Below are positions 28,190 through 38,228 of a stretch of 64,000 nucleotides of DNA, one piece after another. The notes below the pieces were generated by a model, which did not search any database, had not been told where the DNA came from, and saw only the letters and a list, made by a program, of their open reading frames with translations. The position numbers were made by a program, and so were the translations under genes. Origin of the DNA: Weissella koreensis KCTC 3621 (GTDB lineage Bacteria > Bacillota > Bacilli > Lactobacillales > Lactobacillaceae); contig NZ_AKGG01000016.1 of NCBI RefSeq assembly GCF_000277645.1, forward strand, positions 62,001 through 126,000. Direction: 5' to 3'. Each line of letters opens with the position of its first letter. Within the stretch, counting starts at the first letter, position 1.

Positions 28190-28990
28190 TTATATCTTTG
28201 ATAAGGGAGTAGCCCAATCTGGACTAGTATCTAACAAATTAAAATCATGATCAACAGCAAAATCATGATCCTGTAAAATCTGTTCAACAGTTAGATGTGC
28301 CAAAGGAATTTGATTATTCTCTTGGCTTAGATGACCGAGATAAATTTTTTTGGTATTACGGCCAATCATCTTACTTAAATTTTCAGCCCCGTCCTCATTA
28401 GATAGATGCCCTTCATCTCCCAAAATTCGTTGTTTTAAACTCCATGCATATGAACCATAACGTAACATCTCAACATCATGATTAGCTTCCATTAAAATAG
28501 AATCCGCATTAGTTAAAACACTAGCAATATGGTCATTAACATATCCAGTATCGGTTAACATCGCAAAAGTTTTATTATCATGATGAAATGCATAAAATTG
28601 AGGATCAGCCGCATCATGTGAAACAGCATAACTTTCGACATCTAAATCACCAAAAAGTTGGGTACTATCACGATCAAAAATATGCTTTTGTGCTATATCA
28701 ATTTTACCCACCTTACCATCAATGGCATCCCAAGTTTTTTCATTAGCGTATAAATCCATTCCATATTTACGTGCTAATACCCCCACTCCTTTTAAATGAT
28801 CAGTATGCTCATGAGTAATAAACAATTTGTCCACATCTTTCAATGATTTTCCAATTGATTGCATCAACTCATCAATTTTTTTACCACTTAACCCAGCATC
28901 AACTAATATTTTATGCTGAGGGGTCTCGATATAAGTCACATTTCCCGTACTGCCTGAAGCTAACATTGAGACTTTAAAATCATCTGTCAT
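28190..28990 (-). CDS. walJ: MBL-fold metallohydrolase WalJ (YycJ)
   Basis: WalJ is a metallo-beta-lactamase-fold nuclease-like protein encoded with the WalRK system. The metal motif is FITHEHTDHLKGVGVL (residues about 58-73), with SHDAADPQFYAF and LMEANHD supplying later ligands. It has 266 residues and no signal peptide, so it is cytoplasmic. Its position after walI fits family synteny. In other Firmicutes it has been linked to the coordination of cell division and DNA repair. Confidence 0.9.
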   Translation of the reverse strand: MTDDFKVSMLASGSTGNVTYIETPQHKILVDAGLSGKKIDELMQSIGKSLKDVDKLFITHEHTDHLKGVGVLARKYGMDLYANEKTWDAIDGKVGKIDIAQKHIFDRDSTQLFGDLDVESYAVSHDAADPQFYAFHHDNKTFAMLTDTGYVNDHIASVLTNADSILMEANHDVEMLRYGSYAWSLKQRILGDEGHLSNEDGAENLSKMIGRNTKKIYLGHLSQENNQIPLAHLTVEQILQDHDFAVDHDFNLLDTSPDWATPLSKI

Positions 28991-29014
28991 ATTGAATTAG
29001 TCCTCTTTCATTTA

Positions 29015-29839
29015 TCATTTAGCTTGATCCATTAATTTACCATCTAATGCATTAATCCGTAGTAAATTATAATTATTTCCATTTTTTATTTGTACCAACC
29101 AAGTTGGAACTAAAACTACGCTATCATCGACATACATTAGGGAGCTATAACCCAATTTCGTCCATAAAATTTTAGTGTTATTAGGAATTTCATTATATTG
29201 ATATAACGTTGCCACTGCCATCTGCTCAGAGATCAATGCAGCTGGGTCTCGCAATTTTTGTACATGTTCAATATACGTTTGCGTATAACCGACTAGCTCC
29301 CCCGCGTGATTAATTTCTAAAGTCAATTTACCATCAGAACCAACACTTTGATCATTTGCTAATTTTTGTTGATAAATCACATAGGTCGTACTAGTTCCGC
29401 CTAAATTAGCCTGTTCTGTCAATTTATCATTATAAATATACTGTTTAGCATGTAGTACATAATTATTCTGATAAATAATTTTTCGCAATTGCGTCTTGCG
29501 TTTATTATCGTCATTCACCAACAAGACTGGTTTCTTTAAACGTCCTTTCAATTGCTTCTTACTATCATCCAAAGTCACATTAACCTTGTCTAATTTTTCT
29601 ATCTGATTATTAGTAGCCCAATTTTTTAAATTGATATTACCACCTAGATAATAACCAGTTAATTGTTCTGTTTGTAATTTATTAAATTCAATATTATCGT
29701 CTCTCATATTTGTGACCAAAGTATTGGGCGTAATCTGAGCTTGATTATTTTGTTTATTTTCCGTTAATTGAAAAATCAAGAACACGTTAATTCCAAAAAA
29801 AAGATAGATAAAAATCGTTAAAATCTTTTTTAAGTCCAT
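29015..29839 (-). CDS. walI: WalK regulatory protein WalI (YycI)
   Basis: WalI is a bitopic membrane protein that, with WalH, restrains or tunes the sensor kinase WalK. A single N-terminal membrane segment (about residues 5-25, ILTIFIYLFFGINVFLIFQL) is followed by an extracellular YycI domain to residue 274. Its start overlaps the walH stop at 29839, so translation is coupled. Sequence is poorly conserved in the family; the call rests on topology, length and position. Confidence 0.85.
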   Translation of the reverse strand: MDLKKILTIFIYLFFGINVFLIFQLTENKQNNQAQITPNTLVTNMRDDNIEFNKLQTEQLTGYYLGGNINLKNWATNNQIEKLDKVNVTLDDSKKQLKGRLKKPVLLVNDDNKRKTQLRKIIYQNNYVLHAKQYIYNDKLTEQANLGGTSTTYVIYQQKLANDQSVGSDGKLTLEINHAGELVGYTQTYIEHVQKLRDPAALISEQMAVATLYQYNEIPNNTKILWTKLGYSSLMYVDDSVVLVPTWLVQIKNGNNYNLLRINALDGKLMDQAK

Positions 29840-31167
29840 TACGGTGTCCTGCTTTCTATATATTTATCAACGATTTTCCACTTACCATTATCGATTTGAA
29901 TAAACCATGCTAGTTTTAAGGTTGCCAAGTCATCATTTTCACTAACCCATTGATACCCAATTGTCCAATTAGTGATCTGATTAGTATCAAAATCAGCTTG
30001 TTTTAATTGCTTCAAAACCGTAGGCCAAGCTGGTAAAACAATCTTCTTATTATCCGAAATTGGTAATGGCACTTTAAGCGAATCTGATGAAAAATTTAAT
30101 CTAATATGTTTCTCAGAAGATTGTTTAAACGTTACCACCCCTAACCCTTGATCATTGAAAACTGGAAAATTATCAACATAAGGTTGAAAATAAAGTTCGC
30201 GTCCTTCGCCCTTAATTTGCAAATATTCAAGGTTATCATCCCCTGCGTAAACCTCATGAATTAACTTAGTTGCATAATCGATTCTGCGGTTAAAGCTATC
30301 CAATTTAAGTCGATTTGGGTAATAATCATACACATATTGATTCTTTGATCCTTTTTGAACTAGTTGTCGCTGGCTTCCATCTGTATAAACGGTTTGTTGA
30401 TCATTTTGAGTCCGTTGGTTTTGATGATTTCCATCAAATAAGCGTTCTACAATTTCTTCAGCATCCTCGTGCGCGACCACATATGATCTTTGTGACAAAA
30501 CCATCGGTGCTAACCGTGTGATTTCCAAGTTATCATGTTGATAACCAATTTTAATAGGAATCCGTTTCGTTGATAATTTTATTTTTTTCAAATCCTGATC
30601 CGCCTGAATTTGTGGAAAATGATATATCACCCGATGTTTTGTATCAATAAAATTAATTCCTTTAAACTGATTATCTTTGGAAATCTGAACCCAACTAATG
30701 CCACTTTCATCTTTAAATTGATATTGCATACCAAAAGTATCCCACAAAACTTGTTTAGAGACAGGATTACCATAACCCAATAAAATTGTATTATTGCGCT
30801 TAATTTTTTTTGTGAAATCAGCCTTATTATAAGCAGTGATGGTGGGCTTCCCAACTTGATATTTTTGAACAACTTTGATGATTTGATTTAAATTAGCTCT
30901 ATTTTCGGTCACTAATTCTGCTTTGTTGTCTGCATTAATAGTTACTAATTGATTTACATTATAATTTATTTGTTGGCTGAGGTTTAAATTATTTTGACTA
31001 ACATTATTAGATTGACTAATCCCTTGATTTTGAGTTACAACCTGTTGCACAACTAATCCCGTCAGAATCAAACTAGTCAAAACCAAGATTGTTAAGACTA
31101 GCGAGCGCCAATCTTGACGAAGACGTTCTGGAAGAAACGATAATAATTTAAGTATCCTATTCTTCAT
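29839..31167 (-). CDS. walH: WalK regulatory protein WalH (YycH)
   Basis: WalH is the second membrane partner of WalK. A short cytoplasmic N-terminus precedes one membrane segment (SLVLTILVLTSLILTGLVVQQ), then a large extracellular YycH domain. The frame is open to 31182, but the ribosome binding site GGAG, inside the end of walK, lies two bases before one ATG and five bases before the ATG at 31167, so the latter is taken (442 aa). The start overlaps the walK stop by about ten bases, which suggests translational coupling. Confidence 0.88.
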   Translation of the reverse strand: MKNRILKLLSFLPERLRQDWRSLVLTILVLTSLILTGLVVQQVVTQNQGISQSNNVSQNNLNLSQQINYNVNQLVTINADNKAELVTENRANLNQIIKVVQKYQVGKPTITAYNKADFTKKIKRNNTILLGYGNPVSKQVLWDTFGMQYQFKDESGISWVQISKDNQFKGINFIDTKHRVIYHFPQIQADQDLKKIKLSTKRIPIKIGYQHDNLEITRLAPMVLSQRSYVVAHEDAEEIVERLFDGNHQNQRTQNDQQTVYTDGSQRQLVQKGSKNQYVYDYYPNRLKLDSFNRRIDYATKLIHEVYAGDDNLEYLQIKGEGRELYFQPYVDNFPVFNDQGLGVVTFKQSSEKHIRLNFSSDSLKVPLPISDNKKIVLPAWPTVLKQLKQADFDTNQITNWTIGYQWVSENDDLATLKLAWFIQIDNGKWKIVDKYIESRTP

Positions 31168-33019
31168 CATCACTCCAATCATCTTCTAAGTCCGCTTCCA
31201 AACTATATGGCAAAGAAATTTTAAACGTTGATCCTTGTCCTTCTTTAGACTCAGCCCAAATTCGGCCACCAAATGACTCTACGATCTCTTTAGCAATTGC
31301 TAGTCCTAATCCAGTACCACCTTGCGCCCTTGAGCGTGCCTTATCAACTCGGAAGAAACGATCAAAGACATGTTGAACATCCTTTTGGGGGATTCCCAAA
31401 CCTTGATCCTGAATACTGATAACTACCTTTTGATCAATCAAATTCAAGCGTGCCATAATCGTTCCACCATCAGGGGAATATTTAATTGCATTATTCATAA
31501 TATTATCAATCACTTGAGTAAATTTAGATGTATCTATTTCAACCCAAACCGGTGTCGGCTCGACTTCCCTAATAATTCGATAATCTTTTTGTCCTGCTTG
31601 ATCGGAAGAAATAATCATGTCAAATCGATTTAAAATATATTCGAAGAGAGCACCTAAATTCACCCATTCTAATTCAAGATTTCGAACTCCCCGATCCATT
31701 CGTGAAAGCTCTAGTAAATCATTGATCATATTAATCATGCGTCCAGTTTCGGCTTGAACGACCGCCAAAAATTGGCCAGTTAACTCTGGATCATCAGTCG
31801 CTCCATCTTGAAGCGCATCAATATATGATTTGACTGAAGTCAGAGGCGTTCGTAATTCATGCGAAACATTGGAAACGAATTGCCTTCGTTCTTGATTAAT
31901 TCGTTGTTCCTCAGTTACATCATGTAAAACTACAACCATTCCCGAAATAAAGCCAGATTCTCGTTGAATTTGTGCACTGTTGACCTTTAATGTTAATTCT
32001 TGATCCTCGTTACTAAAATCCAACAATAAATTATCAACATTTCCAAAGAAATTCCTTAGTTGATATCGATCCTCTAACCGTAAAACTTTTAATACATACT
32101 GCCCCAAAACTTCATGTTCATCGTCTATTCCTAAGAAACGCAAGGCTGCTGGATTAATCAAATTAATCGAGCCCCGTCGATCAGCTGCAATCACACCATC
32201 AGTCATATGTTCCAACACAGAATCCAAACGTTGACGTTCTAATTCTTGAGAGCTGGTTGTCTCTTCAATTCGTTGTGATAACAAATTAACATTCTCTGCT
32301 AGTTGACTAATTTCATCATGTCCCCGAACACTAATAACCCCAGAATAATCACCTCCAGCAATCCGCACTGTACGTTCACTAATATCCATAATTGGCTTCG
32401 TTAACGTTCGAGACATGATAAAAGCCATAATAATCCCTAGAAAAAGCGCAACTAAGGTCGCTGAGGCGTAAATCAAAGCAACTTCTTTTAGACTATCATA
32501 GACGCTTTCCAAGTTCGCTTTGACTTTAACTGCTCCAACCACTTTGTTTTCACCATCAGAAGTATCAATTAGTGGCTTCACTACAATTTGATATCTAGTA
32601 TGATTATCCTGCTCAATATTATTTTTAACATAATTTTTACTAAGTGCAGCATCTCGAAGATTTTCATCGGTCGTCTTTTGCCCTACTAATTCTTGTTTAT
32701 TAATATCAACAGTTCCACGAACTACACCTTTAGTATCAATAACTTGAATGTCTGAGATCAAAACATTGTTAATTCTTGATAAAGTGGCGTGAACCTCAGC
32801 GTTACTATCAGCTGAACTACCCTCTATTAATTGTTGTGTTAATTGGTCTGAGACATAGGCCGGTAACCCAATTTGTTGTCTAAAAGTCACTAAATTTGAT
32901 CGTTCCAATTGTTTAATAAAAAAGACTCCAATAATTTCCAACGTTACAAGTAATGTTAAAGCGAAAACGATTGCGTTTTTAAAATAAATTGATGAAAATA
33001 TATTTTTGTGTTTTTTCAA
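31157..33019 (-). CDS. walK: Sensor histidine kinase WalK (VicK)
   Basis: WalK senses the state of the cell wall and phosphorylates WalR. The 620-residue protein has two membrane segments (about 13-35 and 183-205) enclosing an extracellular PAS-like domain, then HAMP, a cytoplasmic PAS domain (from about 265), the dimerisation/phosphoacceptor domain with His in FVSNVSHELRTPLTS (near 390), and an ATPase domain with DNIMNNAIKYSPDGG, QDQGLGIP and GTGLGLAIAKEI. The two-membrane-segment form is the usual one outside streptococci. A TATAAT at plus-strand 33102-33107, and a terminator after walR, suggest it has its own promoter. Confidence 0.96.
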   Translation of the reverse strand: MKKHKNIFSSIYFKNAIVFALTLLVTLEIIGVFFIKQLERSNLVTFRQQIGLPAYVSDQLTQQLIEGSSADSNAEVHATLSRINNVLISDIQVIDTKGVVRGTVDINKQELVGQKTTDENLRDAALSKNYVKNNIEQDNHTRYQIVVKPLIDTSDGENKVVGAVKVKANLESVYDSLKEVALIYASATLVALFLGIIMAFIMSRTLTKPIMDISERTVRIAGGDYSGVISVRGHDEISQLAENVNLLSQRIEETTSSQELERQRLDSVLEHMTDGVIAADRRGSINLINPAALRFLGIDDEHEVLGQYVLKVLRLEDRYQLRNFFGNVDNLLLDFSNEDQELTLKVNSAQIQRESGFISGMVVVLHDVTEEQRINQERRQFVSNVSHELRTPLTSVKSYIDALQDGATDDPELTGQFLAVVQAETGRMINMINDLLELSRMDRGVRNLELEWVNLGALFEYILNRFDMIISSDQAGQKDYRIIREVEPTPVWVEIDTSKFTQVIDNIMNNAIKYSPDGGTIMARLNLIDQKVVISIQDQGLGIPQKDVQHVFDRFFRVDKARSRAQGGTGLGLAIAKEIVESFGGRIWAESKEGQGSTFKISLPYSLEADLEDDWSDDEE

Positions 33020-33288
33020 AATGGGCTCCTCATTCGTGGGATAATTTTACCTATCAAATCAGGATAACCGAATTAATCCATCATTCTTCCATATTAATTT
33101 AATTATACCGCCTTATCGATTCAAAGTTTTGCATTTATCTAACATTTTTTGATAATTTATACATGCAATAATTTTCAATTAAAATAATATGAAATACAGT
33201 ATAACATTTATCAATCACAACGTTTTTTAATCCGCATATCCTCCAAAATATTCTTCAAATATGTTGTTTACAAATTTTTAATTGTAAT
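33020..33288. promoter_or_regulatory. walR-walK intergenic region with candidate walK promoter
   Basis: On the minus strand a TATAAT (plus-strand 33102-33107) lies about 85 bases before walK. No good -35 is found at 16-18 bases. No reading frame is seen. Such a gap is unusual, because walR and walK normally abut. Confidence 0.4.
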
Positions 33289-33323
33289 CAAAAAGAGGCT
33301 GAGATTAAATTATCCCAACCCCT
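33289..33323 (-). terminator. Terminator between walR and walK
   Basis: AGAGGCTGAGAT (33294-33305) and ATCCCAACCCCT (33312-33323) pair over 12 positions on the minus strand, several as G-U, followed by a T5 tract. It lies about 15 bases after the walR stop. Confidence 0.7.
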
Positions 33324-33339
33324 CCTTTATAAATAAAAA

Positions 33340-34044
33340 TTATTCTTCTGAATTCTTCAAATAGTAACCAACACCACGACGAGTCATCAATATTTTTGGA
33401 TGACTTGGTGTGTCTTCAATTTTTTCACGAATTCGACGGACGGTCACATCAACAGTCCGTACATCACCAAAATAATCAAAACCCCAAACCGTCTGTAATA
33501 AATCATCACGTGTCATAACTTGGCTAATATGCTTAGCTAAATGCGATAACAATTCAAACTCACGATGAGTCAATTCAATATCCTTACCATTTTTAGTTAC
33601 CATGTAAGCTTCCGGATGAATCACTAAGTCACCAATCTTAATATCATCGGAATTATTTTCATTTTCGCCATTATAGTCTTTACTATCGCGGCGCCGTAAA
33701 TTAGCTTTAACTCGAGCTAATAATTCTCGATTTGAAAAAGGCTTAGTGACATAGTCATCCGCACCCATTTCAAGTCCCAAAACTTTATCAATCTCAGAAT
33801 CTTTTGCCGTTACCATAATGACTGGGATTTGCGAGTTCGTTCGAATTTGTCGTAAAACTTCCATCCCATCGACTTCTGGTAACATTTGATCTAACAATAC
33901 TAAATCAGGATTTTCAGCCTCAAATTGGTCTAAAGCTTCCTGACCATCCATTGCAATGACAACATCATAACCTTCTTTAGTTAGATTGAATTTAATAATA
34001 TCTGAAATCGGTTTTTCGTCATCAACGACTAAAATCTTACTCAT
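33340..34044 (-). CDS. walR: Response regulator WalR (VicR)
   Basis: WalR is the OmpR/PhoB-type transcription factor of the essential WalRK system controlling wall hydrolases. The receiver domain (1-120) has the acidic pair VVDDEKPIS, the phosphoacceptor Asp in [13 protein letters not shown], and VTAKD with DYVTKPF. The winged helix domain (about 135-230) has [14 protein letters not shown] and [12 protein letters not shown]. The frame is open upstream to 34101, but the normal start [12 protein letters not shown] at 34044 has GGAGG about nine bases before it (234 aa). Confidence 0.97.
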   Translation of the reverse strand: MSKILVVDDEKPISDIIKFNLTKEGYDVVIAMDGQEALDQFEAENPDLVLLDQMLPEVDGMEVLRQIRTNSQIPVIMVTAKDSEIDKVLGLEMGADDYVTKPFSNRELLARVKANLRRRDSKDYNGENENNSDDIKIGDLVIHPEAYMVTKNGKDIELTHREFELLSHLAKHISQVMTRDDLLQTVWGFDYFGDVRTVDVTVRRIREKIEDTPSHPKILMTRRGVGYYLKNSEE

Positions 34045-34183
34045 CTTCACAGTCCTCCACAGAAAACATTTATGGCTATATTGTACCATATTGGTAAACA
34101 ATTCAGAAATCCTGAATTTTATTTTAACTTTACAAAATTCGGACTGACTATACCTTAAATCAACTGACTAATATTTTATATAT

Positions 34184-34220
34184 AAAAAAGAGACTGAAAC
34201 AAAAATCAGTTCCAATCTCT
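34184..34220 (-). terminator. Terminator of rpsR
   Basis: AGAGACTGAAAC (34189-34200) pairs over 12 positions with GTTCCAATCTCT (34209-34220), including two wobbles. On the minus strand a T6 tract follows. Confidence 0.8.
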
Positions 34221-34264
34221 CTTAAATCACAACATATAGTTAACCATATATTGAAATTTAATTT

Positions 34265-34510
34265 TTAGTCTTCAACAACGAAAGGCATAAGTCCCATGAT
34301 ACGGGCCCGCTTGATAGCAGTTGTAACCTTACGTTGGTTCTTTGCTGAAGTTCCAGTCACACGACGAGGCAAAATCTTACCACGTTCTGAGATGAAACGT
34401 TCCAACAATTCAGTATCCTTGTAATCCACATATTCGATATGGTTGGCTGCGATAAAGTCAACCTTACGACGACGGCGTGGTCCGCCACTACGACGTTGTT
34501 GTTGTGCCAT
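34265..34510 (-). CDS. rpsR: 30S ribosomal protein S18
   Basis: S18 pairs with S6 on the platform of the 30S subunit. The 81-residue protein has the basic N-terminus ([11 protein letters not shown]) and the family core [37 protein letters not shown] precedes the ATG. It is third in the rpsF-ssb-rpsR operon. Confidence 0.98.
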   Translation of the reverse strand: MAQQQRRSGGPRRRRKVDFIAANHIEYVDYKDTELLERFISERGKILPRRVTGTSAKNQRKVTTAIKRARIMGLMPFVVED

Positions 34511-34548
34511 GTTAAATTCCTCCTGATAATAATTTCAAAAATTTAAAT

Positions 34549-35091
34549 TTAGAATGGAAGATCATCATCTGATATGTCAATTTCTTGACCACCAGAAAAT
34601 GGATCGTTATTAGTTGATGCACTTGCTGTAGAATTATTATTCCCACCAAATACATTTCCCGAATTATTGGTATTATTAGGCGTTCCAAAAGGATTACCAG
34701 CCGGTGCAGCATTAAAGTTGTTTTGGCTGTTATTTCCAGTATTTCCCGCACTTGCGCGACGAGCCTCAGACTCAGCACGTGTTTCTAATAAATCGAAATT
34801 CTCAACGATGACTTCAGTACGATAGACCGTTTGTCCTTGTTGATTTTGGTAACTACTAGTTTGTAAACGTCCATCAATAGCAACTCGTGAACCTTTTGAA
34901 GTGAAATTCGCAAAATTCTCGGCCGCCTTTGACCAAATCGTAGCGTTAATAAAATCAGTTTCACGCTCACCATTTTGGTTAGTCCGACGACGATCAACGG
35001 CAACACTAAATGATGCCACAGCTGTCCCCGATTGGGTATAACGTAATTCAACATCGCGGACTAAACGTCCAACAAGTACTACACGGTTCAT
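34549..35091 (-). CDS. ssb: Single-stranded DNA-binding protein
   Basis: SSB coats single-stranded DNA in replication and repair. The OB-fold domain (1-110) begins MNRVVLVGRLVRDVELRYTQ and contains FINATIWSKAAENF. A disordered Asn/Gly/Ser-rich linker (about 115-170) leads to the acidic tip DISDDDLPF, the docking peptide for repair proteins. An earlier in-frame ATG at 35112 lacks family similarity. The ATG at 35091, preceded by AAAGGAGA, is the start (180 aa). Confidence 0.97.
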   Translation of the reverse strand: MNRVVLVGRLVRDVELRYTQSGTAVASFSVAVDRRRTNQNGERETDFINATIWSKAAENFANFTSKGSRVAIDGRLQTSSYQNQQGQTVYRTEVIVENFDLLETRAESEARRASAGNTGNNSQNNFNAAPAGNPFGTPNNTNNSGNVFGGNNNSTASASTNNDPFSGGQEIDISDDDLPF

Positions 35092-35138
35092 ACAAAGTCT
35101 CCTTTCATTCAAATCAAATTAACAACCATGCTCACTAA

Positions 35139-35438
35139 TTACTTAGCTTCTGAGCGAACTTCGCGGGTAACAACCATGTGACGCAAGATATCTTCTGAGA
35201 TCTTAGCCAAACGATCGAATTCCTTAATCGCTTTGTCATCTTCAGCAGTGAAGTTAACAACGTGATATGTTCCTTCATGGTATCCAGCAATTTCATAAGC
35301 AAAGCGACGTGTTGCCCAATCTTTTGATTCAGCAATAGTTGCTCCGTTGTTAGTTAAAATCGCATCAAAACGTTCAACCAATGCCTTCTTAGCATCAGCG
35401 TCGATATCAGGGCGAACAATATAAGTCATTTCGTACAT
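35139..35438 (-). CDS. rpsF: 30S ribosomal protein S6
   Basis: S6 binds S18 and the central domain of 16S rRNA. The core is [20 protein letters not shown] to [11 protein letters not shown]. The frame is open upstream to 35483, across the leader hairpin. The ATG at 35438 directly after AGAAGGAGGAAATGTT is the true start (99 aa). It is the first gene of the operon, behind a leader that looks like the S6:S18 binding site. Confidence 0.97.
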   Translation of the reverse strand: MYEMTYIVRPDIDADAKKALVERFDAILTNNGATIAESKDWATRRFAYEIAGYHEGTYHVVNFTAEDDKAIKEFDRLAKISEDILRHMVVTREVRSEAK

Positions 35439-35439
35439 A

Positions 35440-35502
35440 ACATTTCCTCCTTCTGGTCTATGGCCGGTCCAAAATGCCGGCAAGAAGTCGCACTATTTGT
35501 GC
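35440..35502 (-). promoter_or_regulatory. S6:S18-type autoregulatory leader
   Basis: On the minus strand GCCGG (35481-35477) and CCGGC (35467-35463) form a GC-rich stem around CATTTTGGA, preceded by a GCAC/GTGC hairpin (35502-35490), just before the rpsF ribosome binding site. Position and the ACCGG element resemble the known leader RNA bound by the S6:S18 pair, which represses the operon. The exact consensus was not aligned. Confidence 0.55.
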
Positions 35503-35660
35503 TACTCACATTTGATTAGTCTAGCATTTTTAAATTGTAAAAACAAGTCTGAATAATCTGAAAAAGAAACTTATCTTCTATCAAATAGGTTAAAAGTTCA
35601 GCTCTATTTATATTTTAAATATTTTGATAATTTTTGTGAAAATAGATCATCTCAATTAAT

Positions 35661-35701
35661 CAAAAAACAACCATCTATTTTTCAAAACCAGAAAGTTGTT
35701 T
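35661..35701 (-). terminator. Probable terminator of prs
   Basis: AAACAAC (35665-35671) and GTTGTTT (35695-35701) pair around a long loop. On the minus strand T6 follows. Confidence 0.55.
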
Positions 35702-35714
35702 AGTTGATATTTAA

Positions 35715-36707
35715 TTATTTGGTAATCTCATCCACGGTAAAACGCTTCCTAAACATCGGTGAAACTGCCCGATCTTCATTAATTCGGACAATTGCCTCTG
35801 CCATCATATCCGCAATTGTGACTTGCACCAATTTAGGGAATTTCTTTGATTCAGGTAAGTCAATTGAATCAGTTACAATAACTTTTTCAAAGACTGAATT
35901 CTGCAAATTATCAACCGCTTCAGCTGAGAACACAGCGTGAGTTGCAACAACATAAACTTCTGCTGCCCCTTCGTCTTTTAACTTTTGAGCACCCTTAGCA
36001 ATCGTACCACCAGTATCGATCATATCATCAATCATGATAGCTCGCTTACCTTTAACATCCCCAATGATATTCATAATTTGTGCTACGTTAGCTTTAGGAC
36101 GTCGCTTATCAATAATAGCAATTGGTTCGCTAGAACCTAACAATTCTGCCAAAGCCCGTGCACGAGTCACACCACCATGATCTGGCGAAACTACAATGGT
36201 ATTATCATTGGCAATTCCACTCGTAATCAAATAGTCTGCTAATTTTGCAGCCCCTGCCATATGATCAACCGGAATGTCAAAGAAGCCTTGAATTTGTGCT
36301 GCATGCAAATCTAATGCTAGCACACGAGTTGCACCGACCGTCTCTAACATATTTGCTACTAATTTAGCTGTAATGGGCTCCCGTGAACGTGCTTTACGAT
36401 CTTGGCGAGCATATCCATAATAAGGCATAACCACATTAATCGTTTTTGCACTTGCACGTCGTAACGCGTCAATCATAATGAGAAGTTCCATCAAATTGTC
36501 GTTTACTGGAGCAGATGTGGATTGGATGATATAAACATTATCGCCTCGAACAGATTCTTCAATGTTAATTTGAATTTCACCATCCGAAAACCGAGAAATA
36601 TTAATTTTTGAAAGTTCTACTCCAATCGCCGTAGCAACCTTTTGTGCTAACGGCTTATTACCACTTAATGAAAAGACCTTTAAATGCGGATCTGCATATT
36701 TCTCCAT
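35715..36707 (-). CDS. prs: Ribose-phosphate pyrophosphokinase
   Basis: Prs makes PRPP from ribose-5-phosphate and ATP for nucleotide, His and Trp synthesis. Class I signatures: [44 protein letters not shown], the PRPP-synthase signature [18 protein letters not shown], and the binding loop [16 protein letters not shown] four codons upstream would extend it, but GGAGG lies seven bases before the ATG at 36707 (330 aa). The order purR-glmU-prs is usual in Firmicutes. Confidence 0.96.
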   Translation of the reverse strand: MEKYADPHLKVFSLSGNKPLAQKVATAIGVELSKINISRFSDGEIQINIEESVRGDNVYIIQSTSAPVNDNLMELLIMIDALRRASAKTINVVMPYYGYARQDRKARSREPITAKLVANMLETVGATRVLALDLHAAQIQGFFDIPVDHMAGAAKLADYLITSGIANDNTIVVSPDHGGVTRARALAELLGSSEPIAIIDKRRPKANVAQIMNIIGDVKGKRAIMIDDMIDTGGTIAKGAQKLKDEGAAEVYVVATHAVFSAEAVDNLQNSVFEKVIVTDSIDLPESKKFPKLVQVTIADMMAEAIVRINEDRAVSPMFRKRFTVDEITK

Positions 36708-36796
36708 TTTTTCCTCCAAAGCCGATTGTCATCGTTTTTAACGTATTTATTATATTTAATTCTAGCGTTTTTTATGCTTTTTCTCAACGTGAAAAT

Positions 36797-38188
36797 TTAT
36801 TTTTTAAGCGATTTAAATTTATCGGCAACTGGTAAGCGTTCCCAAAAATCAGGCTTGTTTTCTTGACGGGCACGAGCAATTCCCATTGCATGCTCTGGAA
36901 TATCATCGGTAATGGTTGATCCAGCTGCTGAAATTGTTTCTGCTTTCATTTCAACTGGACCAATAATTTTAGTATTTGAACCAATAAAGGCTCGATCGCC
37001 AATCGTGGTATGATGCTTATTTTGACCATCATAGTTTACAAAGACTGTTCCAGCACCAATATTAACATCTGATCCAATAGTGGCATCCCCAATATAAGTT
37101 AAGTGTCCTGCCTTCGAATCAGTTCCCAATTGGGCCTTCTTCATTTCAACAAAATTACCAACATGCGCGCGTACACCAACTTCTGAAGCTGGTCGTAAAT
37201 GTGCATAAGGTCCGACCGTAGCTTCTGGGCCGACAACTGATTCTTCGATAGTAGAATTATCAATCACACTAGCGGTTTTAATTTCTGAATCAATGATCCG
37301 TGTTCCTGCCGTCAAAACTACATTACTATCAATTTTGGTGTGACCCTTAAGAACCACATTATTTTCAATGACAGTATCTGAACCAATTTGAACATCAACA
37401 TCGATATAAGTTGTCTGTGGGTCAATCAAAGTAACCCCATTTTTCATATGTTGAGTATTAATTCGTTGTCGCAAAATTTGATTGGCTTGAGCTAAGGCGA
37501 CTCGATCATTTACACCCATTGATTGATTGAAGTCATCAATTTGGTAAGCGCCTACCACCTGATCTTGTTTACGTAAAATTTCTAGAGTATCTGGTAAATA
37601 ATATTCACCTTGAGCATTATCATTAGTGACTTGTTCTAAAGCCGCAAACAAAAGTTGATTGTCAAAAACATAAACACCGGTATTAATTTCATCAACACCA
37701 GCCTCAGCTTCATTCGCGTCTTTTTGTTCTACAATTCGCAAAACTGCACCATCATCAGCTCGAATAACCCGACCATATCCAAAAGGATTGGCTGCTTTGG
37801 CTGTCAAAACAGTTACAGCGTTACCACTCTGTTCATGATAAGCAAAAGCATTTTCATAGGTCGCTTTCGTAAACAAAGGTGCATCACCTGAAGCAATCAA
37901 GGTTGATCCTTCTTGTTTCGCTAAAATAGGAGCTGCCATCTTAACCGCATGTCCTGTTCCCAATTGCTCCGTTTGAACAACAACGGAAGAACGATCTTCT
38001 ACTTGAGCTCGAACCATTTCTGCTTCATGTCCAACAACCGTTACAATCTTTTCAACACCTACCGCTAAGATCGTATCCAAAACTAAATCTACCATAGTTT
38101 TACCGCCAACTTTGTGCAAAACTTTTGGCAAAGTTGATTTCATCCGTATTCCCTTACCTGCGGCCATAATAATACTATAACGTCCCAT
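36797..38188 (-). CDS. glmU: Bifunctional GlcNAc-1-P uridyltransferase / GlcN-1-P acetyltransferase
   Basis: GlmU acetylates glucosamine-1-phosphate and couples it to UTP, giving UDP-GlcNAc for peptidoglycan and teichoic acids. The 463-residue protein has the uridyltransferase domain (about 1-230: IIMAAGKGIRMKSTLPKVLH, EQLGTGHAV) and a left-handed beta-helix of hexapeptide repeats (about 255-450: VGPYAHLRP, VEMKKAQLGTDSKAGHLTYIGDA, GAGTVFVNYDG). Position between purR and prs is conserved. Confidence 0.97.
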   Translation of the reverse strand: MGRYSIIMAAGKGIRMKSTLPKVLHKVGGKTMVDLVLDTILAVGVEKIVTVVGHEAEMVRAQVEDRSSVVVQTEQLGTGHAVKMAAPILAKQEGSTLIASGDAPLFTKATYENAFAYHEQSGNAVTVLTAKAANPFGYGRVIRADDGAVLRIVEQKDANEAEAGVDEINTGVYVFDNQLLFAALEQVTNDNAQGEYYLPDTLEILRKQDQVVGAYQIDDFNQSMGVNDRVALAQANQILRQRINTQHMKNGVTLIDPQTTYIDVDVQIGSDTVIENNVVLKGHTKIDSNVVLTAGTRIIDSEIKTASVIDNSTIEESVVGPEATVGPYAHLRPASEVGVRAHVGNFVEMKKAQLGTDSKAGHLTYIGDATIGSDVNIGAGTVFVNYDGQNKHHTTIGDRAFIGSNTKIIGPVEMKAETISAAGSTITDDIPEHAMGIARARQENKPDFWERLPVADKFKSLKK

Positions 38189-38228
38189 TTCAATCTCACT
38201 TTCAGCCCGAAAATATCGGCTAATATTT

